A DNA stretch of 64,000 nt from Candidatus Woesearchaeota archaeon. GTDB taxonomy: Archaea > Nanobdellota > Nanobdellia > Woesearchaeales > WJKL01. A model generated the notes under the pieces. It was not told the origin of the DNA. It worked only from the letters and a program-made list of their open reading frames with translations, and did no database searches. Within the stretch, counting starts at the first letter, position 1, and each line of letters opens with the position of its first letter. Positions 7,620 through 16,784 of the stretch are shown piece after piece. The position numbers and the translations under genes were made by a program. Where the stretch lies: the NCBI GenBank assembly GCA_019322435.1, contig JAHWIR010000014.1, forward strand, positions 1-64,000, read 5' to 3'.

Positions 7620-8264
7620 TTAACTGGTAATATGCTTTATTTTATCTGGTTTTTTAATCTTTTGTTCTTTTTTTATATGCTCATAATAGAAGATAGTGCT
7701 GTAAAAGAAAATCAATTTATTACCTTTTTGAGTAGATCCGCATACTAGAGAATAAGCATTAATATGTGGTTTTTCCTTTTTGCGCTTTTCAAAATTTGAT
7801 AAAGCATATATATGGAATTGAAGCAGTGATTTAATCTGTGATTTATGCACTACTTCAGGAGTAAATCCTTTTTCTTCATAAACCATAAAAGTAGCTATAT
7901 CCACTAAACTATCTTTTAGAATCTCCTTTGGTGCAGGATTATATACCTTAAAGTCCTGAAAAATATGAGCTCTGTTAGGTGTAAATACATATCTCTTTCC
8001 TTTCTCAATAACCAATTCATCAAGATTTTTAATATTATAATGCTTTTTTTCAAACTCTCCTTGCTTGTTCATTACAAAAACAAGAAAATATTTCCCATAT
8101 TTCTTTATCTCTTCTTTTGTAACCAAAGAATCAGATTCGCGTATTTTGTTTTCTAAGCTTTCCTCAACAACAGGTTTTTTCTCTATAGGCTTGACTTCAT
8201 CAACAGTCTTGCATCCTGTATATAATGTAAACAACAAAGTTAGAATTGTGGTTAGTCTTCTCAT
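7620..8264 (-). CDS. putative lipoprotein, 214 aa
   Basis: N-terminus is a short basic lipoprotein signal peptide ending in lipobox LYTGC, so the mature protein would carry a lipidated cysteine. The rest is unrecognised mixed alpha/beta sequence with a very basic C-terminus. The ATG at 8264 follows the stop of the 662-aa gene by one base, suggesting translational coupling; a TTG at 8273 is the alternative start. Two Lgt enzymes in this window could modify it. Confidence 0.65.
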   Translation of the reverse strand: MRRLTTILTLLFTLYTGCKTVDEVKPIEKKPVVEESLENKIRESDSLVTKEEIKKYGKYFLVFVMNKQGEFEKKHYNIKNLDELVIEKGKRYVFTPNRAHIFQDFKVYNPAPKEILKDSLVDIATFMVYEEKGFTPEVVHKSQIKSLLQFHIYALSNFEKRKKEKPHINAYSLVCGSTQKGNKLIFFYSTIFYYEHIKKEQKIKKPDKIKHITS

Positions 8265-8265
8265 T

Positions 8266-10254
8266 TTATCCAAAATAATGTTTTTCTAAATAATTACCAA
8301 TAAAATCCGAAAGCTCTGCCTCCCTAAGTCCAGGCTTTCCGCTGCTTAACATAAGTCCTTTTACTGCTAATGCCTTTTTAATGCCTTTCTCCATTATTTG
8401 TGCATCTGAACGTATCTTCACAAATGCTTCTGGACTCATTTTTCCGCCAGTTTCAATATACTCTGTTTCCATCTTATTATATGTCAACTGCATAATTGTT
8501 TTTGGTTTTATCTTTTTTTGTCTGCCTTTTCTGGATTTTATTTTTTCTATATATTCCGCAACTGAACTTTCATCAGAATCAGGATGATTATCTTCAACTA
8601 TCTTTTCAACTAATCCTTCATCTTCAGTCTCACCCATCCCTTCTTCAGAAGGATCATATCCCTGTCCATATCTAACAGGCCTGTCTATTTTTTTAACAGA
8701 TTTATTTTGAATTTCTTTAACAACTTTCTGCCTTCTGCTTGGCCTGTTCTTGATTTTACCCACAACATAACTAACTTCATAAGCCTTCATCATGTTAACT
8801 CCGCTAAATCTAACAAGATACTCTGAAACAAGCTCTTTCACTAATTTATAGCTCACTTTGCCAGTTTGTTTTTTAACCATTTCAATAGCATCATCCTCAG
8901 CAATAAGCCCTGATTTAACAATTCTATCTCTAAGTGCATAAACATCTTCTTTAGTTTTATTATTTACACAATAATTTGTTAATCTATTAAGAGAATCTTC
9001 ACCCCATTCCAACTTCTTAACAGAAAATCCATCCTTAAAAATTTTATAGCATTCATCAAAATCAATTTTTTCTGGCTTCTTTATCTCGACTTCATCCTCT
9101 CTTCTATTATCTTCTTCCAGTTCTATCTTATTTCTCTTGGCATATATCCTATCAAGTTCTGCAGAAAGAGGAGGTTGACTCCGGGCAATCTCCATTAATC
9201 TATACGGCCCTATAACATCTGCTACTTCATTTAATCTTTCTTCAAGTTTCTTGCAGGTTTCATCATCTAGAATAAGAAATCTCCCTTTTCTTATTTTGTC
9301 TCCAAACTCCTCGCTCTTTGAGAACTCCTCAGCCAGATAATCAACTATTTCTTTATGATTCACACGGTCAATCAACCATCTATCATATAGATATTTGCTT
9401 ATGAAGTCTTTAGCATCCTCCAGTCTCTTCTTAAATATTCTTTTGGTTTCATATGATGTTTCCTTCTCATCAAAAAACAGGTTTTCATATTCCTCTGTCC
9501 CTAATAAGTAAGTTGTACGAACATTAAACAAGTCAATATATTTACTCTTGATATTGCCGTTATTAATATAATTTTTAATAACACTATCTTCACTAAGCTT
9601 TATATAAATAAGCACGGGTATGGAAACATCCGAGCCGTGAATTGAATCTACAATATCCCTAACATTATCTCTAAAATTAAGACGATTTGGAATTTCTTTA
9701 TTAAGATCCTTAGCATTCTTAGCTTTTGACCTTCCTGGAGGATCATATTGAGGCGCGCCTTCGACATACTTGGAAAATTTTCTTCTTCTTCCAATTGCAT
9801 TCCCTAGTTTTTTATAGAACTCATTAAATTTTGATGCAATAATCTTGCCTCTAATTAAGAATTCTCTAAGAGACTCATCTTGTTTAATCTTCTCTATAAG
9901 GAGAGGTGTAGATGACGCAGAATCTCCATAAATATGTAGAATCTTATCTTCCACCCTTTCTTTAAGATCAATGCCTTGTTCAAATTCTATCTCTTCCTTT
10001 AATTCATGTATATTCTGTCTATTAATAAACCTTTCAATAATGGATTTAACAGTCAAAAATTTATCTCTTTTAACTTCATCACCATCAAGAGAATCCTTAA
10101 TTTTTGGCTCTTTTTCTAATATTCTGCACAGATATCTTGAATATACCTGCAACTCTTCATAATCATTAAATAGAAATCTATAAGAAATAGCCTTCTCTAC
10201 TAAGCTATCAAGAGTAATAGTTTCTTTTCTAGATGTATCTTGTATTTCAGACAT
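8266..10254 (-). CDS. hypothetical protein, 662 aa
   Basis: Large soluble, highly charged, mainly helical protein with no domain I recognise. A low-complexity charged segment occupies the region around residues 510-580, rich in Lys, Arg, Glu and Asp, and likely separates an N-terminal helical part from a shorter C-terminal helical part. It is first in an operon with the lipoprotein gene. The leader has a GGGGGAA sequence about 15 bases before ATG. It is divergent from the 587-aa coiled-coil gene across a 130-bp promoter region. Confidence 0.7.
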   Translation of the reverse strand: MSEIQDTSRKETITLDSLVEKAISYRFLFNDYEELQVYSRYLCRILEKEPKIKDSLDGDEVKRDKFLTVKSIIERFINRQNIHELKEEIEFEQGIDLKERVEDKILHIYGDSASSTPLLIEKIKQDESLREFLIRGKIIASKFNEFYKKLGNAIGRRRKFSKYVEGAPQYDPPGRSKAKNAKDLNKEIPNRLNFRDNVRDIVDSIHGSDVSIPVLIYIKLSEDSVIKNYINNGNIKSKYIDLFNVRTTYLLGTEEYENLFFDEKETSYETKRIFKKRLEDAKDFISKYLYDRWLIDRVNHKEIVDYLAEEFSKSEEFGDKIRKGRFLILDDETCKKLEERLNEVADVIGPYRLMEIARSQPPLSAELDRIYAKRNKIELEEDNRREDEVEIKKPEKIDFDECYKIFKDGFSVKKLEWGEDSLNRLTNYCVNNKTKEDVYALRDRIVKSGLIAEDDAIEMVKKQTGKVSYKLVKELVSEYLVRFSGVNMMKAYEVSYVVGKIKNRPSRRQKVVKEIQNKSVKKIDRPVRYGQGYDPSEEGMGETEDEGLVEKIVEDNHPDSDESSVAEYIEKIKSRKGRQKKIKPKTIMQLTYNKMETEYIETGGKMSPEAFVKIRSDAQIMEKGIKKALAVKGLMLSSGKPGLREAELSDFIGNYLEKHYFG

Positions 10255-10384
10255 TTAAATAAATTCCCCCACAATAGAAAAATAAGACTCTGTTATTTTT
10301 AAAGCTTTTGCAAGAACTATATACTTTATATATATTCAAAAATGCCGAAGCTTTATAAATTGATTCCTATTAGACTTTTAAATA

Positions 10385-12148
10385 ATGGCAGAAGATTTAT
10401 TAGAGATAAGATTATCTGGTGAAAAAGGACAAACAAAGAAAATAAAAAACAGTCTGAATAAGTGGCTTAGAGGCTTATGCTATGAAGATTTTTCTATTCA
10501 AGCAAATTTAAAAGAAAAAAAACTTACTCTTAAAGGAGATGCACAAAGCAATTTTGTTCCACAAGTATTAAAACAGGTTCAAAAGAACACCTTAGAAAGG
10601 GATAGTTCAGCAGAATTTAAATCGCTTTACACTCCTCCAAAGAAATCAAAAACTTCTTCTTCTCAAGAATCAACAGGCCTAAAGAAAAGAATAGGTCAAT
10701 TAGAAAAAGCACAAGCAGAAAGTTACCAAAGAATAATTGAATTAGAAGAAGAAAATAAAGTATACATATCAACAATAGAGTCATTGAATCAAAAAACAGG
10801 GAAAATTGGAGGAGAGCTGGAAGCAGTAAAGCAGGACAAGGATGCAACAGAGACAGAGTATCTGGAACTGTTGGATAAGCAGTCTAAACTAGAAGCTGAT
10901 ATTGAAAAAGTTTCAGGCCTTATCGGGATAAAAGAAAAAGCAGACAGCCTGGCTATTGATGATCTTTTTGTTTTACTAATGAAAGAAGTCTATGTTCCTG
11001 CAATAGAGAAAATTTCAGTTTCATATGAAGATTTCCTTGCAAATTTAGGTATAAATCCTGAAGAAGTAGATAGCGCAATAAAACTTGTAAGAAAACCATT
11101 AGAAGAGACAGGAGAGTATAAACAAATAAAGAAAATATCTGCAGAAGCAGAAAAAGAAAAGAAATTTGCAGAAGAGATGCGGCAGAAGAAATTCAAGCAT
11201 GTCAAAGTAGATATAGATCTGAGTGATTTAGATGAGATTCTTAATAAAGAAAAAGAATTAAAAGCCTCTTATGAAAATGCCCAAAAGATGTTAAATGTAA
11301 TCAGATCTAGTTTGGGTCGTGAACAGAAAATTCCTTATTTAATGACAGTGAATGATGCCGGGAAAACAATCAATCTTGTACTTCCTATTTCTGCAGAGAA
11401 AAAAGAACTGGGCCCTATTGAAGATGATATGATCAAACATATTAGAAAAGTTCTTGGTGAATACAGAAACCAGGGTCTTGGAAAATACAAAAAAGTGGAA
11501 AGAAACGGCCTTGTTCAATACACTTTTAATGCATCAGCTAAATCTAAAAAAGATTTTAAATATCAAATTCAAAAAGAATTATGCACATCACAAGTAGATT
11601 ATCTTCTGTATAAGATTGGTGTAAGAACTGACATCACTCTTGAAGAAAATACGCTTGATATAGCACTTAGCAAAGTTATTGTTAAATCAGTTAGAAAAAT
11701 CCATCAACCAGATCTTCTATTTGGCCAGGAAGATGTAGATGCTCAATATTATGCAACAGCAAAGACGTCAAGAGAATATGGTGTTTTGCTTCCTAATCCA
11801 GGTGAGTTTATTGAAAGGCCTAGAAAAGACTCATTAAGAAATTATGCAGCACTTATGACTGCATTCTCTAATGGCAATCTCACAGTAAAAGAAGCAGATA
11901 ATTTAACAAGAAAAATATTGGAAAAAAGAGGAATAAAACCTTCAAAAACATTAAATGTTCGTGCAATGCTTAAGAACTTAACTGAGTGTGGAATCCTAGA
12001 AGAATCAAAGACAAAAACATTTAATAGAAAAACATTAGATTATTTTCCAAAAACAAAATATCTTTGTGAAAAATTTAGGCCATTATCTAGCTTAGTAGGT
12101 TATGATGCTATAAGTATGTTAGTAGATTATGGCAATAATGAAAAATAA
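10385..12148 (+). CDS. coiled-coil protein with C-terminal helix-turn-helix-like region
   Basis: Unrecognised family. Residues about 1-80 form a small alpha/beta domain, about 95-190 a coiled coil rich in Glu, Lys and Gln heptads, and the remainder is globular. Near residues 500-560 a helical stretch (LTVKEADNLTRKILEKRG then LNVRAMLKNLTECGILEE) resembles a winged helix, suggesting nucleic-acid or protein docking. TATA (CTTTATAAA) lies near 10352. Function unknown. Confidence 0.7.
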   Translation: MAEDLLEIRLSGEKGQTKKIKNSLNKWLRGLCYEDFSIQANLKEKKLTLKGDAQSNFVPQVLKQVQKNTLERDSSAEFKSLYTPPKKSKTSSSQESTGLKKRIGQLEKAQAESYQRIIELEEENKVYISTIESLNQKTGKIGGELEAVKQDKDATETEYLELLDKQSKLEADIEKVSGLIGIKEKADSLAIDDLFVLLMKEVYVPAIEKISVSYEDFLANLGINPEEVDSAIKLVRKPLEETGEYKQIKKISAEAEKEKKFAEEMRQKKFKHVKVDIDLSDLDEILNKEKELKASYENAQKMLNVIRSSLGREQKIPYLMTVNDAGKTINLVLPISAEKKELGPIEDDMIKHIRKVLGEYRNQGLGKYKKVERNGLVQYTFNASAKSKKDFKYQIQKELCTSQVDYLLYKIGVRTDITLEENTLDIALSKVIVKSVRKIHQPDLLFGQEDVDAQYYATAKTSREYGVLLPNPGEFIERPRKDSLRNYAALMTAFSNGNLTVKEADNLTRKILEKRGIKPSKTLNVRAMLKNLTECGILEESKTKTFNRKTLDYFPKTKYLCEKFRPLSSLVGYDAISMLVDYGNNEK

Positions 12149-12152
12149 ATTA

Positions 12153-12791
12153 CTAAAACTTACCTTTATTCCTTCCCCTATTCTCAACCTGCTTTAATCT
12201 GTCAAGAACAACAGAATGCTCAGGATAACTTTCCTTATATCCTCGAAGAGCAGCTTCAAAACACTTCTCCCAAATATCATAATGCTTGCTTTCAAGTGCC
12301 TGCCTCAAAAGATGCAGATCAACTGCCTTATCTTCTTCTTTTGTAGAAAAAAAGCTTAATCCAAAATCTATAAACTTAATCTCATTATCTCTCCCAGAGA
12401 TGCCGGACGTCTCTGACGGACGAGCATCCAAAATCATATTTGATGTAGTCAAATCACCATGAATGATGTTGTTTTTATGCAAAATCCCTATCTTCTTGCC
12501 GACTTCCTCAGAAAGTGCAAGAGGTTCTTTATACAGAACATCCCTTAGCTTATTCCCATTGACCATATCCATCCTTAACTGCATCAAATTATCACACATT
12601 GCATGCAGTCTAGGAGCAGGAAAATCAATAGACTCTAGCTTGTTCAACACTTTTGCCTCTCTTCTGGTCCTGAACTTACGCAGTTTATCATCTATCTCTT
12701 TCAGTCTATATCCTTTTGCAACCCTGTCTTTAAGAACAACATTCTCATCAGCAGATATTGTTGCCTCTGCTCCTTTATCTATAATTTTCAT
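12153..12791 (-). CDS. bud32: Bud32 (KEOPS-complex kinase/ATPase)
   Basis: Small atypical kinase partner of Kae1 in the KEOPS complex, which makes t6A37 on ANN-decoding tRNAs. Visible are KGAEA at the N-terminus, the basic KxYR region (KGYRLKEID), the catalytic loop HGDLTTSN and metal-binding IDFGLSFFS. At 212 aa it matches stand-alone archaeal Bud32. Between the catalytic loop and DFG lies an unusual insert, ARPSETSGISGR, encoded by a GC-richer segment with a CAGAGA/TCTCTG inverted repeat at about 12394-12414. It converges closely on the upstream plus-strand gene. Confidence 0.93.
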   Translation of the reverse strand: MKIIDKGAEATISADENVVLKDRVAKGYRLKEIDDKLRKFRTRREAKVLNKLESIDFPAPRLHAMCDNLMQLRMDMVNGNKLRDVLYKEPLALSEEVGKKIGILHKNNIIHGDLTTSNMILDARPSETSGISGRDNEIKFIDFGLSFFSTKEEDKAVDLHLLRQALESKHYDIWEKCFEAALRGYKESYPEHSVVLDRLKQVENRGRNKGKF

Positions 12792-12807
12792 TTTGATTTA
12801 ACCTCGG

Positions 12808-12840
12808 GAAAATTAGAGATACCGAAAATTTCTAATTTTC
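12808..12840 (-). terminator. stem-loop between 279-aa gene and bud32
   Basis: Ten-base arms GAAAATTAGA/TCTAATTTTC separated by 13 bases. It could end transcription of the upstream minus-strand gene or structure the bud32 leader; no T tract decides between them. Confidence 0.45.
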
Positions 12841-12898
12841 GCGTATCAATTTGTTTCATATAAAATAAAAACAAGAACTAGTTTAAAAGCGTTATGGT

Positions 12899-13738
12899 TT
12901 AGAATCCGCTAGCTTTTCTATACTTCTTTGCAGCAGGAGTAAAGTCAATTCGTCCTTTCTTAGGCCCTGTTTTGACTTTTCTTCTCTTATATCCTATTTG
13001 AGACATATCAAATCCCCTTATAAATGCAGCATAATCATTAGCTACATCAAATGGAGACCTTGTTAAAGGAGAATCTTCATGTTCAAATCCAGCTTTCTCA
13101 AAGATTGGTGTTGTATACTTATGCAGATTAAATTTATCAGTAGGTTCTATCAAATGTTCACCTGCTTTGTGAATCAAATACATTGCATACATCTTCTGGC
13201 TGTTTGCAGCAATTTCTTTTAGCTCTTCAATTAATTCCATCTTCTTTTTTCCTTTCAGTTTCTTGATATACTTCTCATCAAGTATATTCTCAATAGTTTC
13301 CCCTGCTTTCTCGCCTCTATGATACCTCTGGAATTCTTGCCCCTTCATCTCCCTTATTTCTTCTTTGCTTAATCCATCTTCTTCAGCAGCAGCAATCATC
13401 TCCTTAAATTCTTTTCCATGCACTTTTTCTAAGAAAGTATCAACATATTTCTCTAATATTTCTGTTATTTTCTCAATATCATCTATCTTATCAGTATCAT
13501 TTTCAGCAGATTTGTCAAGAACTTTATAAGATTCCTCATGAGCTCCTGGATAATTCTTTCTATCAGAAGGCTTTCCCATAACAACATATGTAGCATGCTG
13601 GGCAAATCTCAATTGGTGCCCTTTATCAGGATCATGAAACTCTTCAAATTTCTTCATCCTGTCATCAAAAGGCTTCCCATGCATCCCATGATGCTCTGCA
13701 AGTATCTCTTCAACAGATTTGTCTTTTTTCTTTGCCAT
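12899..13738 (-). CDS. hypothetical protein, 279 aa
   Basis: Soluble, strongly charged, helical protein with a His-rich N-terminal segment (EHHGMHGKPFDDRMKK) and a basic C-terminus. No domain recognised. It lies 42 bases downstream of the 933-aa coiled-coil gene on the same strand and may be co-transcribed with it. Confidence 0.7.
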   Translation of the reverse strand: MAKKKDKSVEEILAEHHGMHGKPFDDRMKKFEEFHDPDKGHQLRFAQHATYVVMGKPSDRKNYPGAHEESYKVLDKSAENDTDKIDDIEKITEILEKYVDTFLEKVHGKEFKEMIAAAEEDGLSKEEIREMKGQEFQRYHRGEKAGETIENILDEKYIKKLKGKKKMELIEELKEIAANSQKMYAMYLIHKAGEHLIEPTDKFNLHKYTTPIFEKAGFEHEDSPLTRSPFDVANDYAAFIRGFDMSQIGYKRRKVKTGPKKGRIDFTPAAKKYRKASGF

Positions 13739-13780
13739 ATTAACACCAATTGTAGAATATGTTTTTAAATTTTGCGTTTA

Positions 13781-16582
13781 TTAATCAGAAGATACAGCAA
13801 GTTCTTCCACAGACTCCTCTGCAGCTTCTTCTCTATATGCTTCTTTCCTTTTTCTTTCAATCCTTTCCCATCTTTCTGCTGGCAGCAAATATTTATCCAA
13901 ATCTTCTTCTTGTTCTGATTCAACCTGCTCTGCATCTGCCCTCTCTTTTAGTCTAGCAATTTTTTCCCCTACTTTTGCAGACAACAGGCCTTCAGAGTCT
14001 CCTTCCTCAATCCTTTTCTGCTCTGCAATAACCTCTTCCATAGTCTTACCTTTATATGCCTTTTTCCTTGCTTCTTCAATCTTTTTTCCTCTTTCTTCAG
14101 GCAGTTTATATCCTTCTAATTTAGCTTTAGCTCTTTCATAATTCTCTTCAGCAGTTTTTACTCTTTCTCTCAATTCTTCATTTTCTTCATCATAAGCTAT
14201 AAGATCTCTTTCCATCTGAGATGCTTCAACACATTTTTTAGTATATGCATCTTCAACTTTATTGCATTCATCTACCCGTCTAAGTATCTCTTGCTTAGCT
14301 TCTTTTAATTTATTTTTATACTCATCTCTCTCCTTATTAAGATTAGCACAAACTTCTCTTAATTCCTCATTTTCCGTAGCTTCATTGTTATATAATTGTT
14401 CATAGGCATTAGCATTTTCTTGAGCAGTATCAAGTTTATCACTTAATTCCTCATTATCTTTAATAACAACATTATACCCTTCAGCAGACTTAACCAGTCC
14501 TTTCTGAATATCAATAAAATTCAAATTCCTTGCTTCAGCTTTTCTGACTTCCCTGCAGTATGTAACATCAATTGCTCTGTCAACAGCTTCTGTTATAAGA
14601 GATTCAATCTTAGCTTCTTGAACATCTTTGTACTCTACTAATTTTCCTCCTTTTTCTACTAGCATTTGAGTTGTTGTTTTTTTGCTGAAGTTCTCTTTGT
14701 TGAGTATATCTTTAGCATATTTTTTAAGAGCATCATAAACACTCATTCCAGCTAGTTTTGCTTCTTTTTCCTTGCCTGTTTCCAGAATATCCTCAATCCT
14801 CTTTACTTTAATATCATCCAGGAATCTTTCTTCTATTTCTCCTTTTAATCCTGCTCTTGTAAATAGATTCTTAACATTATATTTTGATAAAATACCGTTT
14901 AGATTGCTTCTAGCTGCTCTAAACACTTCAAGCAAATTAGCCTGATCATAATATTTGTCCAATAACGGCTTAAATATCTTTGAGAATGGTTGTGTAACAG
15001 ACAGCTCTCTTGCCAGTCTTGTTCTCTGCCCTTTAAATGGAGCATCAATCTTGGTTACATCTCCTGCTTTGGCTTTTTCTTTAAAGTAGTCAACCCTTCC
15101 ATGCAAAAAGTCAATATCTTTTATCTTATGTGCAAGAATATCCTCTAATTCTTCAATCTCCTTATTCTTTTTATTGATAAACTGATCAATCTTTTTATTG
15201 ACATCCCCTCTGGCAGATTCTTTAATCGATATCTTTTCTTTCTCTAGTTTAACTTCTTTTTCTTTCTCTTCAATCTTTTGCTCTAAGATGTTAATCTCCT
15301 TATTCTTATTGTTAATATCTGCTGCTAATCCAGCTATTCTTGGCTCGACCCCTTTTCTATACTTTGCATAAGTCTCGCGAAGCTCTTGCATGTCTTTATT
15401 AGTTCTGCCAAGCTCTTTTAGTATTCCTTGATTTTCATTATTTAGTCTCTCTGCTATTGCAGCTTCTTTATCAACTCTTCTCTGTAACTCTTCATTGCTT
15501 TGCTCTAATGCTATTTTTTCTTGGTCAAATGTAGAAATTCTCTCTTGTAAATTCTTAATCTCTTCACTCTTCTTACCAATTGTTTCTGCTATTTTCTGGG
15601 ATTCTTGCTCAGAACTCTGTTTAAGCTCAGCATATTCTTTTTCAACTACTTTTTTAGCATTCTTCAATTCCTCAAGCTCTTTGTAAGCATCATTAATTTT
15701 TGTTTGCAAACCGCCTTTATCTTGCCTTAATTTTGTAAAATCTTCTTTAAAAGAATCAATTTCCGGCTGTTGTTCTTTAATAGCATCTTCTAGAGTATTA
15801 GCATAATTTTTATAACCATCTGCCTCTTTAATTAAATCTTCTTTTTCTTGTAATAGTGAATTTACTTGTTGTTGTAGTTTATCTAATTCTTCCTGGCTTT
15901 CTTCAGATTTCTCAGCTTCTGCTTGTTTTTGATTTAATTCATTCTCTTTTTGAGCTAAGCTTCTTTCTAATTCTTCAACTTTTTTTTCTTTTTCTTCAAG
16001 AGCTTGTTTAGTTGCTCTTTCTTTTGTCATTGCATCAGATTTGTATTTTTTAAAATCTTCTGTCGTCCTTTCATATAGCCTCTTTGAAGTACCCAGATCA
16101 AAATCAAGTTCATCTATCTTTTTTTGAAGATTACTTCCCTCTGTCTCAAATTCTAGATGCTTTGCACTAAAATCCTTTGCCTGTCTTTCATTAAGATTTA
16201 TTTGCTCATCAATTTTCTCCTGAAGTTGCTTATTCTCATTTGTAAACTCTTCATTTTTAGCTTCAAGATCTTCATTTTTTCTCCTTACTTTATCTAATTC
16301 TGCAGCCATCTCTTCATCCCCGTCAAAAACAAATGGCTTCAGCTCTTTTTCTTCATCTTCAGCAGACCCTTCATCCTGCTTCACAGCAGATTCACCTGGT
16401 TTTTCAACAATAGGCTCTATAAAAGACTTTTTTTTAATTCCCTCAACATCTATGCCTCTGATATCTCTGATGTCTTTGCTGTCAAGATCTTTGCTATCAA
16501 GAAGATCGTCCTCATGGCTTAAAACTATTTCTTCCTTAGGAATCTTTTCCTTTTCCTTTCCTTTATCTTCTGCTTCTGTCAT
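13781..16582 (-). CDS. large coiled-coil protein, 933 aa
   Basis: Residues about 95-480 are almost continuous heptad-like coiled coil, then a globular stretch (about 500-660), then more coiled coil to about 840. Two C-terminal repeats of about 30 residues begin LPEERGKKIEEARKKAY and LPAERWERIERKRKEAY. There is no signal peptide, membrane segment or Walker motif, so it is not an SMC or Rad50 ATPase. A scaffold or cytoskeletal role is possible but unproven. The promoter is AAGGTTTATAAAGG near 16617-16632 on the minus strand. Confidence 0.75.
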   Translation of the reverse strand: MTEAEDKGKEKEKIPKEEIVLSHEDDLLDSKDLDSKDIRDIRGIDVEGIKKKSFIEPIVEKPGESAVKQDEGSAEDEEKELKPFVFDGDEEMAAELDKVRRKNEDLEAKNEEFTNENKQLQEKIDEQINLNERQAKDFSAKHLEFETEGSNLQKKIDELDFDLGTSKRLYERTTEDFKKYKSDAMTKERATKQALEEKEKKVEELERSLAQKENELNQKQAEAEKSEESQEELDKLQQQVNSLLQEKEDLIKEADGYKNYANTLEDAIKEQQPEIDSFKEDFTKLRQDKGGLQTKINDAYKELEELKNAKKVVEKEYAELKQSSEQESQKIAETIGKKSEEIKNLQERISTFDQEKIALEQSNEELQRRVDKEAAIAERLNNENQGILKELGRTNKDMQELRETYAKYRKGVEPRIAGLAADINNKNKEINILEQKIEEKEKEVKLEKEKISIKESARGDVNKKIDQFINKKNKEIEELEDILAHKIKDIDFLHGRVDYFKEKAKAGDVTKIDAPFKGQRTRLARELSVTQPFSKIFKPLLDKYYDQANLLEVFRAARSNLNGILSKYNVKNLFTRAGLKGEIEERFLDDIKVKRIEDILETGKEKEAKLAGMSVYDALKKYAKDILNKENFSKKTTTQMLVEKGGKLVEYKDVQEAKIESLITEAVDRAIDVTYCREVRKAEARNLNFIDIQKGLVKSAEGYNVVIKDNEELSDKLDTAQENANAYEQLYNNEATENEELREVCANLNKERDEYKNKLKEAKQEILRRVDECNKVEDAYTKKCVEASQMERDLIAYDEENEELRERVKTAEENYERAKAKLEGYKLPEERGKKIEEARKKAYKGKTMEEVIAEQKRIEEGDSEGLLSAKVGEKIARLKERADAEQVESEQEEDLDKYLLPAERWERIERKRKEAYREEAAEESVEELAVSSD

Positions 16583-16736
16583 TTTCTAGAATATCCTACT
16601 TAGAATTCATATGTTTCAGCCTTTATAAACCTTGCGCTTTTTTAACTACTACTTAGTTACTATTAAAACACCAATTTTATGACATTTTTGTCCCAGAACT
16701 ATATACTATAATACACTAGTTCTTTTAAAATAGCAA

Positions 16737-16784
16737 AGCTTATAAATACTATAGTGACAGAAAAGTCATATTAGGGAGGTCAAA
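16737..16784 (+). promoter_or_regulatory. promoter with TGAC-N6-GTCA palindrome
   Basis: TATA box CTTATAAATA near 16738-16747, then TGACAGAAAAGTCA at 16755-16768 near the transcription start, then Shine-Dalgarno GGGAGG at 16774-16779. A similar dyad, GACATTTTTGTC, sits upstream at 16681-16692. The pair is a plausible operator. Confidence 0.5.

Noticed and set aside
13781..16582. SMC/Rad50-type ATPase
   Set aside because: Long coiled coil is present but there are no Walker A, Walker B or ABC signature motifs at the ends.
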